From positions 25,765,501 through 25,829,500 of the forward strand of contig BSBM01000232.1 in NCBI GenBank assembly GCA_027924585.1: a DNA stretch of 64,000 bases, given 5' to 3'. This stretch comes from Larix kaempferi. Lineage: Eukaryota > Streptophyta > Pinopsida > Pinales > Pinaceae. Each line of letters starts with the position of its first letter. Within the stretch, counting starts at the first letter, position 1. Shown here one piece after another: positions 11,939 through 24,698 of the stretch. The notes beneath the pieces were generated by a model. It had not been told where the DNA came from, made no database searches, and was given only the letters and a program-made list of their open reading frames with translations. The translations under genes and the position numbers were made by a program.

Positions 11939-14332
11939 TTAGGAAGCAATGGTCTCCATTGCGTTGAGCTCCTCCATTAGATGAGGAAATTTCTGCTGAA
12001 TTTGGCCTCGGGTGAGCCACTTGCCTTGGTGCAGGAGCTGCCCTGCTTTGACAACTCGATAAAGTTGGATCCTTTGATGTCGAGTGCCCTTGATCTGTGT
12101 GTCTGCAATATGATCACTGGATGCTTGTTGTAGGCAGTCAGGGTTGAGCTCTGTTGGTGTCAACTTCTCTGCTATCTCTGAGGTGTCTAATAGTGGTGGG
12201 AAATATGGCCGAAGGAGAGCCACGTTGAATACTGGATGCAGACCAAGGAAGGGGGGAATGTTGAGCTCAAAAGCATTGTCACCCACCGCCTTGGTGATGG
12301 TGTACGGCCCATAACGGAGTGGGCGAAGCTTTCGATGGGGCCCTGTAAGGCGTTCTTTCTACAAATGCAACCAAACTTTGTCGCCCACCTGAAACTTATG
12401 TGGCACCCGATGTTGATCATGGCGCTGCTTGTACTTGGCATTAGACTTCTGTAGAATATCTTGAACCTGTTGGCGGATATGCTGGATCCGTTCAATGAAC
12501 CGGGCGGCTTTGTCCGCTTCTGGGGATGAGTCGGCCGAGGTGGTCGCAAGGGGAAGTGCAACATCCATGGGGCCCAATGGTTGGAATCCCAACCCCACCT
12601 GAAAGGGGCTGTGGCCAGTTGAGCTATGCAGGGCTCGGTTGTAGCTATGTTGGACATAGGGGAGACTCTCATCCCATGTGCGAGGGTGTGTTGAATTGTA
12701 CATGCGCAGGATATGTACGACCATCCGGTTGACGACCTCCGTTTGTCCATCGGTCTGGGGGTGGAAGGCAGTGGATTTGGTGAGCTTGGTATCCAGCAGT
12801 GACCAAAGGCTTGACCAGAATGAGCTGAGGAACCGACTATCACGGTCTGAGATAATGGTCTGTGGGATCCCAAAATGTACCCATACTCGTTCAAAGAAGA
12901 GCTTGGCAGTGGCTTCTGCTGTGATGTTCTTCTTGCAAGCGGCTAGAATCGCCATCTTGGAAAAGCGATCAACAACCACGAAAACACAGTCGTTTCCCCT
13001 CTTGGTGGACGGGAGGCCCGACATGTAGTCCATTGAGATGGATTCCCACGGCCTGTCAGGAGTAGGCAGAGGGGTGTATAGGCCCTGTTTCTTAGTGGTC
13101 GGTTTGGCAATAGCGCAAGCGGTGCAGGACCTGATATACTTGCCAACATCCTGTCGAAGTTTCGGCCAGTAGAAATGTTTCTGCAACACTGCCACTGTCT
13201 TTTCGACGCCAAAGTGTCCTGCCACCCGACTATAGTGAGCTTCCCAAATCAGCTTCGCGCGCTCGCTTGATGGAACACAGAGATGGCCCAGATGACACAA
13301 CAACCCGTCTTTAAGATGGAAATTAGCAACCACTGAGTTGGTGCCCAGCATTTGATAGGTGGCAGAGAAGTCAGGGTCTGTCTCGTAGAGGTGGGGCCAT
13401 CCAGAGGTCTCGTGGCCACAAGAGTCTAGCACCGTGGTAAGTGCCGCGACTGGAGGTCGACTGAGGCAGTCACCAACTCGGTTGGTACTCCCTGTTTTAT
13501 ATTTGATGTTGAGGTGGAACTGCTGTAAATATGTTGACCACTTCTGATGGCGGTCATTCTGCAAATTTCCTTGGGTCTGCATGAACTGTAGTGGCTTGTG
13601 ATCAGTGTGGATGACTGTCTCCTTCCCAAGAATGTAATGTCTCCACTGGCGGCAGGCTTGTACAATGGAGTACATCTCTTTGTCATAGGTAGGGTACTTG
13701 CGGACAGCATCTGATAGTGTCTCACTATGATATGCCACGGGGTGGCCGTGTTGAGTGAGAACGGCACCCACAGCATAATCTGAAGCATCTGTCTCGATCT
13801 CAAAGGGATGTTGCAGGTTTGGTAATGAGAGTACCGGCGATGAGCACAAACGCTTCTTCAAGTCATCGAAGGCTTGTTGTTGGGACAGGCCCCACACAAA
13901 TTTTTCCTTACCACCACCCCTGGTCACTTGGCTGAGGGCCCATGCGATATGAGAGAATCCCAGCACGAACCGTCGATAGAAATTGGCGAGGCCCAAGAAG
14001 CTCCGGAGTTCAGTGAGTGTGGTTGGGGCTGGCCAGTCACGGATGACCTGGATCTTGGCTGGATCCACATGCACACCATGTCGATCAACGATGTAGCCTA
14101 AGTAATGGACCCTGTCCATGCCGAAGGAGCATTTTTCCAAGTTTGCATATAGTTTGTGCTTCCGCAGGGTGTGCAGAACCTGCTGAATATGCTGCAAGTG
14201 TTCCTCCCAAGTCTTGCTGTAGATGAGGATGTCAACCAGATACACCACTACAAAATCGTTGGTGAAAGGTCGTAGGATATCGTCCATCATCCTCATAAAA
14301 GTTGCTGGAGCATTTGTCAAGCCAAAAGGCAT
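11939..14332 (-). pseudogene. P5: pol copy with stop at codon 658 and mutated RT active site
   Basis: The YLDD motif reads YLVD (D33V), which removes a catalytic aspartate. Gln658 is changed to TAG at 12359-12361, just before the GPY module. The remaining open piece (11939-12286) encodes the integrase C-terminus and tail. Confidence 0.88.
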
Positions 14333-14462
14333 GACCAGCCATTCAAAAAGACCTTCTTTTGACTTGAAGGCAGTCTTCCATACATCTGTCTGTTCTATTG
14401 GGACCTGGTGGTAGCCAGACTTCAGATCAATCTCACTGAAGTATTTGGCCCCCGTGAGCTGA

Positions 14463-14678
14463 TCAAGGAGGTCGTCGAAGGATTTGCGCGAAATTATCCA
14501 TCATCTCGTTCCTCTGCTGCGTGAGGGCTTCCTCAAGCAACATTTTGATAGGATCTCCTGTCCCGTCGTCTTTCTTTTCTCCTGCCATGAGAGGTCGCTT
14601 GGGCGTGCGAGAGCTTTTGTCCTCAAGAGAAACAAGCTCGAGACCCAATTCTTTGTACCCTGACCTCGTTGGGGACAT
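14463..14678 (-). pseudogene. gag remnant g5
   Basis: Consensus sequence. Confidence 0.75.
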
Positions 14679-14716
14679 GCATTAAGACGACAAGGAGCAG
14701 ACCGCTCTGATACCAC

Positions 14717-15339
14717 TGATCCGGATTTTATGAGCAGAACGAAATGAATACAGATTATTATCAGATGCTTAACACAAAATAACAGAGATACAGTAAAACT
14801 GGTTTTCTATTCAATAAGGAAATAAGCTAGAACTGTAAAATGCAGCGGAAAACAAGCTTGCTGGAATGGTGGCGGCTTATCTCTGAGAAGAGATGTGACG
14901 GCTGCGCTCATTTCGCAAGAAGATGGTTACAATGAGGCTCTCAAGGCCTTTTACAATAAACAGGAATGTCAAAAACCCTAGACATCCAAAAACCTAACCC
15001 TAGGAGATGAAGCGCCAAAAGTCATGTGGGCCCCGTTTGGGTAAGTTAGTACATCAACTTCCCGGGGTCGTAACTTTTGCATACGATCTCCGTTTGGGGC
15101 GCTCGGTAACCCATTGGAAAGGTCTATCCGAGATTTACAACTTTCGATTGGGGCCAAATGGACGCCGGTGGCAACCATTTGGCCCCCCAAATTGCCAAAA
15201 AAGGTCGTTTAGGGCCTCAAAATGGCCCCGGAAGTTCAGGACCCGAAAAACTGCTAAAAATAGTACAATACCAAAGTTGCCATAAAACTGTTTTGAGCCA
15301 GTTGGAAAGGTGGGTGGCCACCAATATCCACCTGGATCA
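14717..15339 (-). repeat. Chromovirus LTR, copy L5
   Basis: Same length. The hairpin block (15150-15186) has GATTGG just before the left arm, and two changes between the arms (GGACGCCGGTGG). Confidence 0.93.
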
Positions 15340-15350
15340 ATCCTCCCTCC

Positions 15351-17744
15351 TTAGGAAGCAATGGTCTCCATTGCGTTGAGCTCCTCCATCAGATGAGGAA
15401 ATTTCTGCTGAATTTGGCCTCGGGTGAGCCACTTGCCTTGGTGCAGGAGCTGCCCTGCTTTGACAACTCGATAAAGTTGGATCCTTTGATGTCGAGTGCC
15501 CTTGATCTGTGTGTCTGCAATATGATCACTGGATGCTTGTTGTAGGCAGTCAGGGTTGAGCTCTGTTGGTGTCAACTTCTCTGCTATCTCTGAGGTGTCT
15601 AATAGTGGTGGGAAATATGGCCGAAGGAGAGCCACGTTGAATACTGGATGCAGACCAAGGAAGGGGGGAATGTTGAGCTCAAAAGCATTGTCACCCACCG
15701 CCTTGGTGATGGTGTACGGCCCATAACGGAGTGGGCGAAGCTTTCGATGGGGCTCTGTAAGGCGTTCTTTCTGCAAATGCAACCAAACTTTGTCGCCCAC
15801 CTGAAACTTATGTGGCACCCGATGTTGATCATGGCGCTGCTTGTACTTGGCATTAGACTTCTGTAGAATATCTTGAACCTGTTGGCGGATATGCTGGATC
15901 CGTTCAATGAACCGGGCGGCTTTGTCCGCTTCTGGGGATGAGTCGTCCGAGGTGGTCGCAAGGGGAAGTGCAACATCCATGGGGCCCAATGGTTGGAATC
16001 CCAACCCCACCTGAAAGGGGCTTTGGCCAGTTGAGCTATGCAGGGCTCGGTTGTAGCTATGTTGGACATAGGGGAGACTCTCATCCCATGTGCGAGGGTG
16101 TGCTGAATTGTACATGCGCAGGATATGTACGACCATCCGGTTGACGACCTCCGTTTGTCCATCGGTCTGGGGTTGGAAGGCAGTGGATTTGGTGAGCTTG
16201 GTATCCAGCAGTGACCAAAGGCTTGACCAGAATGAGCTGAGGAACCGACTGTCACGATCTGAGATAATGGTCTGTGGGATCCCAAAATGTACCCATACTC
16301 GTTCAAAGAAGAGCTTGGCAGTGGCTTCTGCTGTGATGTTCTTCTTGCAAGCGGCTAGAATCGCCATCTTGGAAAAGCGATCAACAACCACGAAAACACA
16401 GTCGTTTCCCCTCTTGGTGGACGGGAGGCCCGACATGTAGTCCATTGAGATGGATTCCCACGGCCTGTCAGGAGTAGGCAGAGGGGTGTATAGGCCCTGT
16501 TTCTTAGTGGTCGGTTTGGCAATAGCGCAAGCGGTGCAGGACCTGATATACTTGCCAACATCCTGTCGAAGTTTCGGCCAGTAGAAATGTTTCTGCAACA
16601 CTGCCACTGTCTTTTCGACGCCAAAGTGTCCTTCCACCCGACTATAGTGAGCTTCCCAAATCAGCTTCGCGCGCTCGCTTGATGGAACACAGAGATGGCC
16701 CAGATGACACAACAACCCGTCTTGAAGATGGAAATTAGCAACCACTGAGTTGGTGCCCAGCATTTGATAGGTGGCAGAGAAGTCAGGGTCTGTCTCGTAG
16801 AGGTGGGGCCATCCAGAGGTCTCGTGGCCACAAGAGTCTAGCACCGTGGTAAGTGCCACGACTGGAGGTCGACTGAGGCAGTCAGCAAATCGGTTGGTAC
16901 TCCCTGTTTTATATTTGATGTTGAGGTGGAACTGCTGTAAATATGTAGACCACTTCTGATGGCGGTCATTCTGCAACTTTCCTTGGGTCTGCATGAACTG
17001 TAGTGGCTTGTGATCAGTGTGGATGACTGTCTCCTTCCCAAGAATGTAATGTCTCCACTGGCGGCAGGCTTGTACAATGGAGTACATCTCTTTGTCATAG
17101 GTAGGGTACTTGCGGACAGCATCTGATAGTGTCTCACTATGATATGCCACGGGGTGGCCGTGTTGAGTGAGAACGGCACCCACAGCATAATCTGAAGCAT
17201 CTGTCTCGATCTCAAAGGGATGTTGCAGGTTTGGTAATGAGAGTACCGGCGATGAGCACAAACGCTTCTTCAAGTCATCGAAGGCTTGTTGTTGGGACAG
17301 GCCCCACACAAATTTTGCCTTACCACCACCCCTGGTCACTTGGCTGAGGGCCCATGCGATATGAGAGAATCCCAGCACGAACCGTCGATAGAAATTGGCG
17401 AGGCCCAAGAATCTCCGGAGTTCAGTGAGTGTGGTTGGGGCTGGCCAGTCACGGATGACCTGGATCTTGGCTGGATCCACATGCACACCATGTCGATCAA
17501 CGATGTAGCCTAAGTAATGGACCCTGTCCATGCCGAAGGAGCATTTTTCCAAGTTTGCATATAGTTTGTGCTTCCGCAGGGTGTGCAGAACCTGCTGAAT
17601 ATGCTGCAAGTGTTCCTCCCAAGTCTTGCTGTAGATGAGGATGTCATCCAGATACACCACTACAAAATCGTTGGTGAAAGGTCGTAGGATATCGTCCATC
17701 ATCCTCATAAAAGTTGCTGGAGCATTTGTCAAGCCAAAAGGCAT
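15351..17744 (-). CDS. P6: pol copy, open
   Basis: 797 codons without a stop, but with more amino-acid changes than other open copies. They include A-to-E in the integrase zinc finger (RVEGHFG), H524Q before the catalytic glutamate (FQPQTDG) and G-to-E before the GPY module. The frame is open, but function is doubtful. Confidence 0.85.
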   Translation of the reverse strand: MPFGLTNAPATFMRMMDDILRPFTNDFVVVYLDDILIYSKTWEEHLQHIQQVLHTLRKHKLYANLEKCSFGMDRVHYLGYIVDRHGVHVDPAKIQVIRDWPAPTTLTELRRFLGLANFYRRFVLGFSHIAWALSQVTRGGGKAKFVWGLSQQQAFDDLKKRLCSSPVLSLPNLQHPFEIETDASDYAVGAVLTQHGHPVAYHSETLSDAVRKYPTYDKEMYSIVQACRQWRHYILGKETVIHTDHKPLQFMQTQGKLQNDRHQKWSTYLQQFHLNIKYKTGSTNRFADCLSRPPVVALTTVLDSCGHETSGWPHLYETDPDFSATYQMLGTNSVVANFHLQDGLLCHLGHLCVPSSERAKLIWEAHYSRVEGHFGVEKTVAVLQKHFYWPKLRQDVGKYIRSCTACAIAKPTTKKQGLYTPLPTPDRPWESISMDYMSGLPSTKRGNDCVFVVVDRFSKMAILAACKKNITAEATAKLFFERVWVHFGIPQTIISDRDSRFLSSFWSSLWSLLDTKLTKSTAFQPQTDGQTEVVNRMVVHILRMYNSAHPRTWDESLPYVQHSYNRALHSSTGQSPFQVGLGFQPLGPMDVALPLATTSDDSSPEADKAARFIERIQHIRQQVQDILQKSNAKYKQRHDQHRVPHKFQVGDKVWLHLQKERLTEPHRKLRPLRYGPYTITKAVGDNAFELNIPPFLGLHPVFNVALLRPYFPPLLDTSEIAEKLTPTELNPDCLQQASSDHIADTQIKGTRHQRIQLYRVVKAGQLLHQGKWLTRGQIQQKFPHLMEELNAMETIAS

Positions 17745-17874
17745 GACCAGCCATTCAAAAAGACCTTCTTTTGACTTGAAGGCAGTCTTCCATACATCTG
17801 TCTGTTCTATTGGGACCTGGTGGTAGCCAGACTTCAGATCAATCTTACTGAAGTATTTGGCCCCCGTGAGCTGA

Positions 17875-18090
17875 TCAAGGAGGTCGTCGAAGGATTTGCG
17901 CGAAATTATCCATCATCTCGTTCCTCTGCTGCGTGAGGGCTTCCTCAAGCAACATTTTGATAGGATCTCCTGTCCCGTCGTCTTTCTTTTCTCCTGCCAT
18001 GAGAGGTCGCTTGAGCGTGCGAGAGCTTTTGTCCTCAAGAGAAACAAGCTCGAGACCCAATTCTTTGTACCCTGACCTCGTTGGGGACAT
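17875..18090 (-). pseudogene. gag remnant g6
   Basis: One change, P-to-L (SRTLKRP). Confidence 0.75.
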
Positions 18091-18128
18091 GCATTAAGAC
18101 GACAAGGAGCAGACCGCTCTGATACCAC

Positions 18129-18751
18129 TGATCCGGATTTTATGAGCAGAACGAAATGAATACAGATTATTATCAGATGCTTAACACAAAATAACAGAGA
18201 TACAGTAAAACTGGTTTTCTATTCAATAAGGAAATAAGCTAGAACTGTAAAATGCAGCGGAAAACAAGCTTGCTGGAATGGTGGCGGCTTATCTCTGAGA
18301 AGAGATGTGACGGCTGCGCTCATTTCGCAAGAAGATGGTTACAATGAGGCTCTCAAGGCCTTTTACAATAAACAGGAATGTCAAAAACCCTAGACATCCA
18401 AAAACCTAACCCTAGGAGATGAAGCGCCAAAAGTCATGTGGGCCCCGTTTGGGTAAGTTAGTACATCAACTTCCCGGGGTCGTAACTTTTGCATACGATC
18501 TCCGTTTGGGGCGCTCGGTAGCCCATTGGAAAGGTCTATCCGAGATTTACAACTTTCAACTAGGGCCAAATGTACGCCGGAGGCAACCATTTGGCCCCCC
18601 AAATTGCCAAAAAAGGTCGTTTAGGGCCTCAAAATGGCCCCGGAAGTTCAGGACCCGAAAAACTGCTAAAAATAGTACAATACCAAAGTTGCCATAAAAC
18701 TGTTTTGAGCCAGTTGGAAAGGTGGGTGGCCACCAATATCCACCTGGATCA
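18129..18751 (-). repeat. Chromovirus LTR, copy L6
   Basis: Same length. The two changes in the hairpin block (18562-18598) are both at the left side, giving CAACTAGGGCC. Confidence 0.93.
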
Positions 18752-18762
18752 ATCCTCCCTCC

Positions 18763-21156
18763 TTAGGAAGCAATGGTCTCCATTGCGTTGAGCTCCTCCA
18801 TCAGATGAGGAAATTTCTGCTGAATTTGGCCTCGGGTGAGCCACTTGCCTTGGTGCAGGAGCTGCCCTGCTTTGACAACTCGATAAAGTTGGATCCTTTG
18901 ATGTCGAGTGCCCTTGATCTGTGTGTCTGCAATATGATCACTGGATGCTTGTTGTAGGCAGTCAGGGTTGAGCTCTGTTGGTGTCAACTTCTCTGCTATC
19001 TCTGAGGTGTCTAATAGTGGTGGGAAATATGGCCGAAGGAGAGCCGCGTTGAATACTGGATGCAGACCAAGGAAGGGGGGAATGTTGAGCTCAAAAGCAT
19101 TGTCACCCACCGCCTTGGTGATGGTGTACGGCCCATAACGGAGTGGGCGAAGCTTTCGATGGGGCCATGTAAGGCGTTCTTTCTGCAAATGCAACCAAAC
19201 TTTGTCGCCCACCTGAAACATATGTGGCACCCGATGTTGATCATGGCGCTGCTTGTACTTGGCATTAGACTTCTGTAGAATATCTTGAACCTGTTGGCGG
19301 ATATGCTGGATCCGTTCAATGAACCGGGCGGCTTTGTCCACTTCTGGGGATGAGTCGGCCGAGGTGGTTGCAAGGGGAAGTGCAACATCCATGGGGCCCA
19401 ATGGTTGGAATCCCAACCCCACCTGAAAGGGGCTGTGGCCAGTTGAGCTATGCAGGGCTCGGTTGTAGCTATGTTGGACATAGGGGAGACTCTCATCCCA
19501 TGTGCGAGGGTGTGTTGAATTGTACATGCGCAGGATATGTACGACCATCCGGTTGACGACCTCCGTTTGTCCATCGGTCTGGGGGTGGAAGGCAGTGGAT
19601 TTGGTGAGCTTGGTATCCAGCAGTGACCAAAGGCTTGACCAGAATGAGCTGAGGAACCGACTGTCACGGTCTGAGATAATGGTCTGTGCGATCCCAAAAT
19701 GTACCCATACTCGTTCAAAGAAGAGCTTGGCAGTGGCTTCTGCTGTGATGTTCTTCTTGCAAGCGGCTAGAATCGCCATCTTGGAAAAGCGATCAACAAC
19801 CACGAAAACACAGTCGTTTCCCCTCTTGGTGGACGGGAGGCCCGACATGTAGTCCATTGAGATGGATTCCCACGGCCTGTCTGGAGTAGGCAGAGGGGTG
19901 TATAGGACCTGTTTCTTAGTGGTCGGTTTGGCAATAGCGCAAGCGGTGCAGGACCTGATATACTTGCCAACATCCTGTCGAAGTTTCGGCCAGTAGAAAT
20001 GTTTCTGCAACACTGCCACTGTCTTTTCGACGCCAAAGTGTCCTGCCACCCGACTATAGTGAGCTTCCCAAATCAGCTTCGCGCGCTCGCTTGATGGAAC
20101 ACAGAGATGGCCCATATGACACAACAACCCGTCTTGAAGATGGAAATTAGCAACCACTGAGTTGGTGCCCAGCATTTGATAGGTGGCAGAGAAGTCAGGG
20201 TCTGTCTCGTAGAGGTGGGGCCATCCAGAGGTCTCGTGGCCACAAGAGTCTAGCACAGTGGTAAGTGCCGCGACTGGAGGTCGACTGAGGCAGTCAGCAA
20301 CTCGGTTGGTACTCCCTGTTTTATATTTGATGTTGAGGTGGAACTACTGTAAATATGTTGACCACTTCAGATGGCGGTCATTCTGCAACTTTCCTTGGGT
20401 CTGCATGAACTGTAGTGGCTTGTGATCAGTGTGGATGACTGTCTCCTTCCCAAGAATGTAATGTCTCCACTGGCGGCAGGCTTGTACAATGGAGTACATC
20501 TCTTTGTCATAGGTAGGGTACTTGCGGACAACATCTGATAGTGTCTCACTATGATATGCCACGGGGTGGCCGTGTTGAGTGAGAACGGCACCCACAGCAT
20601 AATCTGAAGCATCTGTCTCGATCTCAAAGGGATGTTGCAGGTGTGGTAATGAGAGTACCGGCGATGAGCACAAACGCTTCTTCAAGTCATCGAAGGCTTG
20701 TTGTTGGGACAGGCCCCACACAAATTTTGCCTTACCACCACCCCTGGTCACTTGGCTGAGGGCCCATGCGATATGAGAGAATCCCAGCACGAACCGTCGA
20801 TAGAAATTGGCGAGGCCCAAGAAGCTCCGGAGTTCAGTGAGTGTGGTTGGGGCTGGCCAGTCACGGATGACCTGGATCTTGGCTGGATCCACATGCACAC
20901 CATGTCGATCAACGATGTAGCCTAAGTAATGGACCCTGTCCATGCCGAAGGAGCATTTTTCCAAGTTTGCATATAGTTTGTGCTTCCGCAGGGTGTGCAG
21001 AACCTGCTGAATATGCTGCAAGTGTTCCTCCCAAGTCTTGCTGTAGATGAGGATGTCATCCAGATACACCACTACAAAATCGTTGGTGAAAGGTCGTAGG
21101 ATATCGTCCATCATCCTCATAAAAGTTGCTGGAGCATTTGTCAAGCCAAAAGGCAT
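18763..21156 (-). pseudogene. P7: pol copy with stop at codon 271
   Basis: Gln271 (CAG) is changed to TAG at 20341-20343, splitting the frame at the end of RNase H. The upstream piece is 20344-21156. The downstream piece (18763 to 20340) is otherwise open through integrase. An integrase-region change, GIAQTII, sits near the second catalytic aspartate. Confidence 0.88.
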
Positions 21157-21286
21157 GACCAGCCATTCAAAAAGACCTTCTTTTGACTTGAAGGCAGTCT
21201 TCCATACATCTGTCTGTTCTATTGGGACCTGGTGGTAGCCAGACTTCAGATCAATCTTACTGAAGTATTTGGCCCCCGTGAGCTGA

Positions 21287-21502
21287 TCAAGGAGGTCGTC
21301 GAAGGATTTGCGCGAAATTATCCATCATCTCGTTCCTCTGCTGCGTGAGGGCTTCCTCAAGCAACATTTTGATAGGATCTCCTGTCCCGTCGTCTTTCTT
21401 TTCTCCTGCCATGAGAGGTCGCTTGGGCGTGCGAGAGCTTTTGTCCTCAAGAGAAACAAGCTCGAGACCCAATTCTTTGTACCCTGACCTCGTTGGGGAC
21501 AT
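21287..21502 (-). pseudogene. gag remnant g7
   Basis: Consensus sequence. Confidence 0.75.
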
Positions 21503-21540
21503 GCATTAAGACGACAAGGAGCAGACCGCTCTGATACCAC

Positions 21541-22163
21541 TGATCCGGATTTTATGAGCAGAACGAAATGAATACAGATTATTATCAGATGCTTAACACA
21601 AAATAACAGAGATACAGTAAAACTGGTTTTCTATTCAATAAGGAAATAAGCTAGAACTGTAAAATGCAGCGGAAAACAAGCTTGCTGGAATGGTGGCGGC
21701 TTATCTCTGAGAAGAGATGTGACGGCTGCGCTCATTTCGCAAGAAGATGGTTACAATGAGGCTCTCAAGGCCTTTTACAATAAACAGGAATGTCAAAAAC
21801 CCTAGACATCCAAAAACCTAACCCTAGGAGATGAAGCGCCAAAAGTCATGTGGGCCCCGTTTGGGTAAGTTAGTACATCAACTTCCCGGGGTCGTAACTT
21901 TTGCATACGATCTCCGTTTGGGGCGCTCGGTAGCCCATTGGAAAGGTCTATCCGAGATTTACAACTTTCGACTGGCGCCAAATGTACGCCGGAGGCAACC
22001 ATTTGGCCCCCCAAATTGCCAAAGAAGGTCGTTTAGGGCCTCAAAATGGCCCCGGAAGTTCAGGACCCGAAAAACTGCTAAAAATAGTACAATACCAAAG
22101 TTGCCATAAAACTGTTTTGAGCCAGTTGGAAAGGTGGGTGGCCACCAATATCCACCTGGATCA
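21541..22163 (-). repeat. Chromovirus LTR, copy L7
   Basis: Same length. One arm change in the hairpin block (21974-22010, GGCGCC), plus an A-to-G change in the A-run just downstream (CAAAGAAGG). Confidence 0.93.
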
Positions 22164-22174
22164 ATCCTCCCTCC

Positions 22175-24568
22175 TTAGGAAGCAATGGTCTCCATTGCGT
22201 TGAGCTCCTCCATCAGATGAGGAAATTTCTGCTGAATTTGGCCTCGGGTGAGCCACTTGCCTTGGTGCAGGAGCTGCCCTGCTTTGACAACTCGATAAAG
22301 TTGGATCCTTTGATGTCGAGTGCCCTTGATCTGTGTGTCTGCAATATGATCACTGGATGCTTGTTGTAGGCAGTCAGGGTTGAGCTCTGTTGGTGTCAAC
22401 TTCTCTGCTATCTCTGAGGTGTCTAATAGTGGTGGGAAATATGGCCGAAGGAGAGCCACGTTGAATACTGGATGCAGACCAAGGAAGGGGGGAATGTTGA
22501 GCTCAAAAGCATTGTCACCCACCGCCTTGGTGATGGTGTACGGCCCATAACGGAGTGGGCGAAGCTTTCGATGGGGCCCTGTAAGGCGTTCTTTCTTCAA
22601 ATGCAACCAAACTTTGTCGCCCACCTGAAACTTATGTGGCACCCGATGTTGATCATGGCGCTGCTTGTACTTGGCATTAGACTTCTGTAGAATATCTTGA
22701 ACCTGTTGGCGGATATGCTGGATCCGTTCAATGAACCGGGCGGCTTTGTCCGCTTCTGGGGATGAGTCGGTCGAGGTGGTCGCAAGGGGAAGTGCAACAT
22801 CCATGGGGCCCAATGGTTGGAATCCCAACCCCACCTGAAAGGGGCTGTGGCCAGTTGAGCTATGCAGGGCTCGGTTGTAGCTATGTTGGACATAGGGGAG
22901 ACTCTCATCCCATGTGCGAGGGTGTGTTGAATTGTACATGCGCAGGATATGTACGACCATCCGGTTGACGACCTCCGTTTGTCCATCGGTCTGGGGGTGG
23001 AAGGCAGTGGATTTGGTGAGCTTGGTATCCAGCAGTGACCAAAGGCTTGACCAGAATGAGCTGAGGAACCGACTGTCACGGTCTGAGATAATGGTCTGTG
23101 GGATCCCAAAATGTACCCATACTCGTTCAAAGAAGAGCTTGGCAGTGGCTTCTGCTGTGATGTTCTTCTTGCAAGCGGCTAGAATCGCCATCTTGGAAAA
23201 GCGATCAACAACCACGAAAACACAGTCGTTTCCCCTCTTGGTGGACGGGAGGCCCGACATGTAGTCCATTGAGATGGATTCCCACGGCCTGTCAGGAGTA
23301 GGCAGAGGGGTGTATAGGCCCTGTTTCTTAGTGGTCGGTTTGGCAATAGCGCAAGCGGTGCAGGACCTGATATACTTGCCAACATCCTGTCGAAGTTTCG
23401 GCCAGTAGAAATGTTTCTGCAACACTGCCACTGTCTTTTCGACGCCAAAGTGTCCTGCCACCCGACTATAGTGAGCTTCCCAAATCAGCTTCGCGCGCTC
23501 GCTTGATGGAACACAGAGATGGCCCAGATGACACAACAACCCGTCTTGAAGATGGAAATTAGCAACCACTGAGTTGGTGCCCAGCATTTGATAGGTGGCA
23601 GAGAAGTCAGGGTCTGTCTTGTAGAGGTGGGGCCATCCAGAGGTCTCGTGGCCACAAGAGTCTAGCACCGTGGTAAGTGCCGCGACTGGAGGTCGACTGA
23701 GGCAGTCAGCAACTCGGTTGGTACTCCCTGTTTTATATTTGATGTTGAGGTGGAACTGCTGTAAATATGTTGACCACTTCTGATGGCGGTCATTCTGCAA
23801 CTTTCCTTGGGTCTGCATGAACTGTAGTGGCTTGTGATCAGTGTGGATGACTGTCTCCTTCCCAAGAATGTAATGTCTCCACTGGCGGCAGGCTTGTACA
23901 ATGGAGTACATCTCTTTGTCATAGGTAGGGTACTTGCGGACAGCATCTGATAGTGTCTCACTATGATATGCCACGGGGTGGCCGTGTTGAGTGAGAACGG
24001 CACCCACAGCATAATCTGAAGCATCTGTCTCGATCTCAAAGGGATGTTGCAGGTTTGGTAATGAGAGTACCGGCGATGAGCACAAACGCTTCTTCAAGTC
24101 ATCGAAGGTTTGTTGTTGGGACAGGCCCCACACAAATTTTGCCTTACCACCACCCCTGGTCACTTGGCTGAGGGCCCATGCGATATGAGAGAATCCCAGC
24201 ACGAACCGTCGATAGAAATTGGCGAGGCCCAAGAAGCTCCGGAGTTCAGTGAGTGTGGTTGGGGCTGGCCAGTCACGGATGACCTGGATCTTGGCTGGAT
24301 CCACATGCACACCATGTCGATCAACGATGTAGCCTAAGTAATGGACCCTGTCCATGCCGAAGGAGCATTTTTCCAAGTTTGCATATAGTTTGTGCTTCCG
24401 CAGGGTGTGCAGAACCTGCTGAATATGCTGCAAGTGTTCCTCCCAAGTCTTGCTGTAGATGAGGATGTCATCCAGATACACCACTACAAAATCGTTGGTG
24501 AAAGGTCGTAGGATATCGTCCATCATCCTCATAAAAGTTGCTGGAGCATTTGTCAAGCCAAAAGGCAT
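22175..24568 (-). CDS. P8: pol copy, open
   Basis: 797 codons from the ATG at 24568, with YLDD, RNase H acidic residues, HHCC and DDE all present. Only a few conservative private changes (QQQTFDD, LYKTDP, LKKERL). Confidence 0.87.
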   Translation of the reverse strand: MPFGLTNAPATFMRMMDDILRPFTNDFVVVYLDDILIYSKTWEEHLQHIQQVLHTLRKHKLYANLEKCSFGMDRVHYLGYIVDRHGVHVDPAKIQVIRDWPAPTTLTELRSFLGLANFYRRFVLGFSHIAWALSQVTRGGGKAKFVWGLSQQQTFDDLKKRLCSSPVLSLPNLQHPFEIETDASDYAVGAVLTQHGHPVAYHSETLSDAVRKYPTYDKEMYSIVQACRQWRHYILGKETVIHTDHKPLQFMQTQGKLQNDRHQKWSTYLQQFHLNIKYKTGSTNRVADCLSRPPVAALTTVLDSCGHETSGWPHLYKTDPDFSATYQMLGTNSVVANFHLQDGLLCHLGHLCVPSSERAKLIWEAHYSRVAGHFGVEKTVAVLQKHFYWPKLRQDVGKYIRSCTACAIAKPTTKKQGLYTPLPTPDRPWESISMDYMSGLPSTKRGNDCVFVVVDRFSKMAILAACKKNITAEATAKLFFERVWVHFGIPQTIISDRDSRFLSSFWSSLWSLLDTKLTKSTAFHPQTDGQTEVVNRMVVHILRMYNSTHPRTWDESLPYVQHSYNRALHSSTGHSPFQVGLGFQPLGPMDVALPLATTSTDSSPEADKAARFIERIQHIRQQVQDILQKSNAKYKQRHDQHRVPHKFQVGDKVWLHLKKERLTGPHRKLRPLRYGPYTITKAVGDNAFELNIPPFLGLHPVFNVALLRPYFPPLLDTSEIAEKLTPTELNPDCLQQASSDHIADTQIKGTRHQRIQLYRVVKAGQLLHQGKWLTRGQIQQKFPHLMEELNAMETIAS

Positions 24569-24698
24569 GACCAACCATTCAAAAAGACCTTCTTTTGACT
24601 TGAAGGCAGTCTTCCATACATCTGTCTGTTCTATTGGGACCTGGTGGTAGCCAGACTTCAGATCAATCTTACTGAAGTATTTGGCCCCCGTGAGCTGA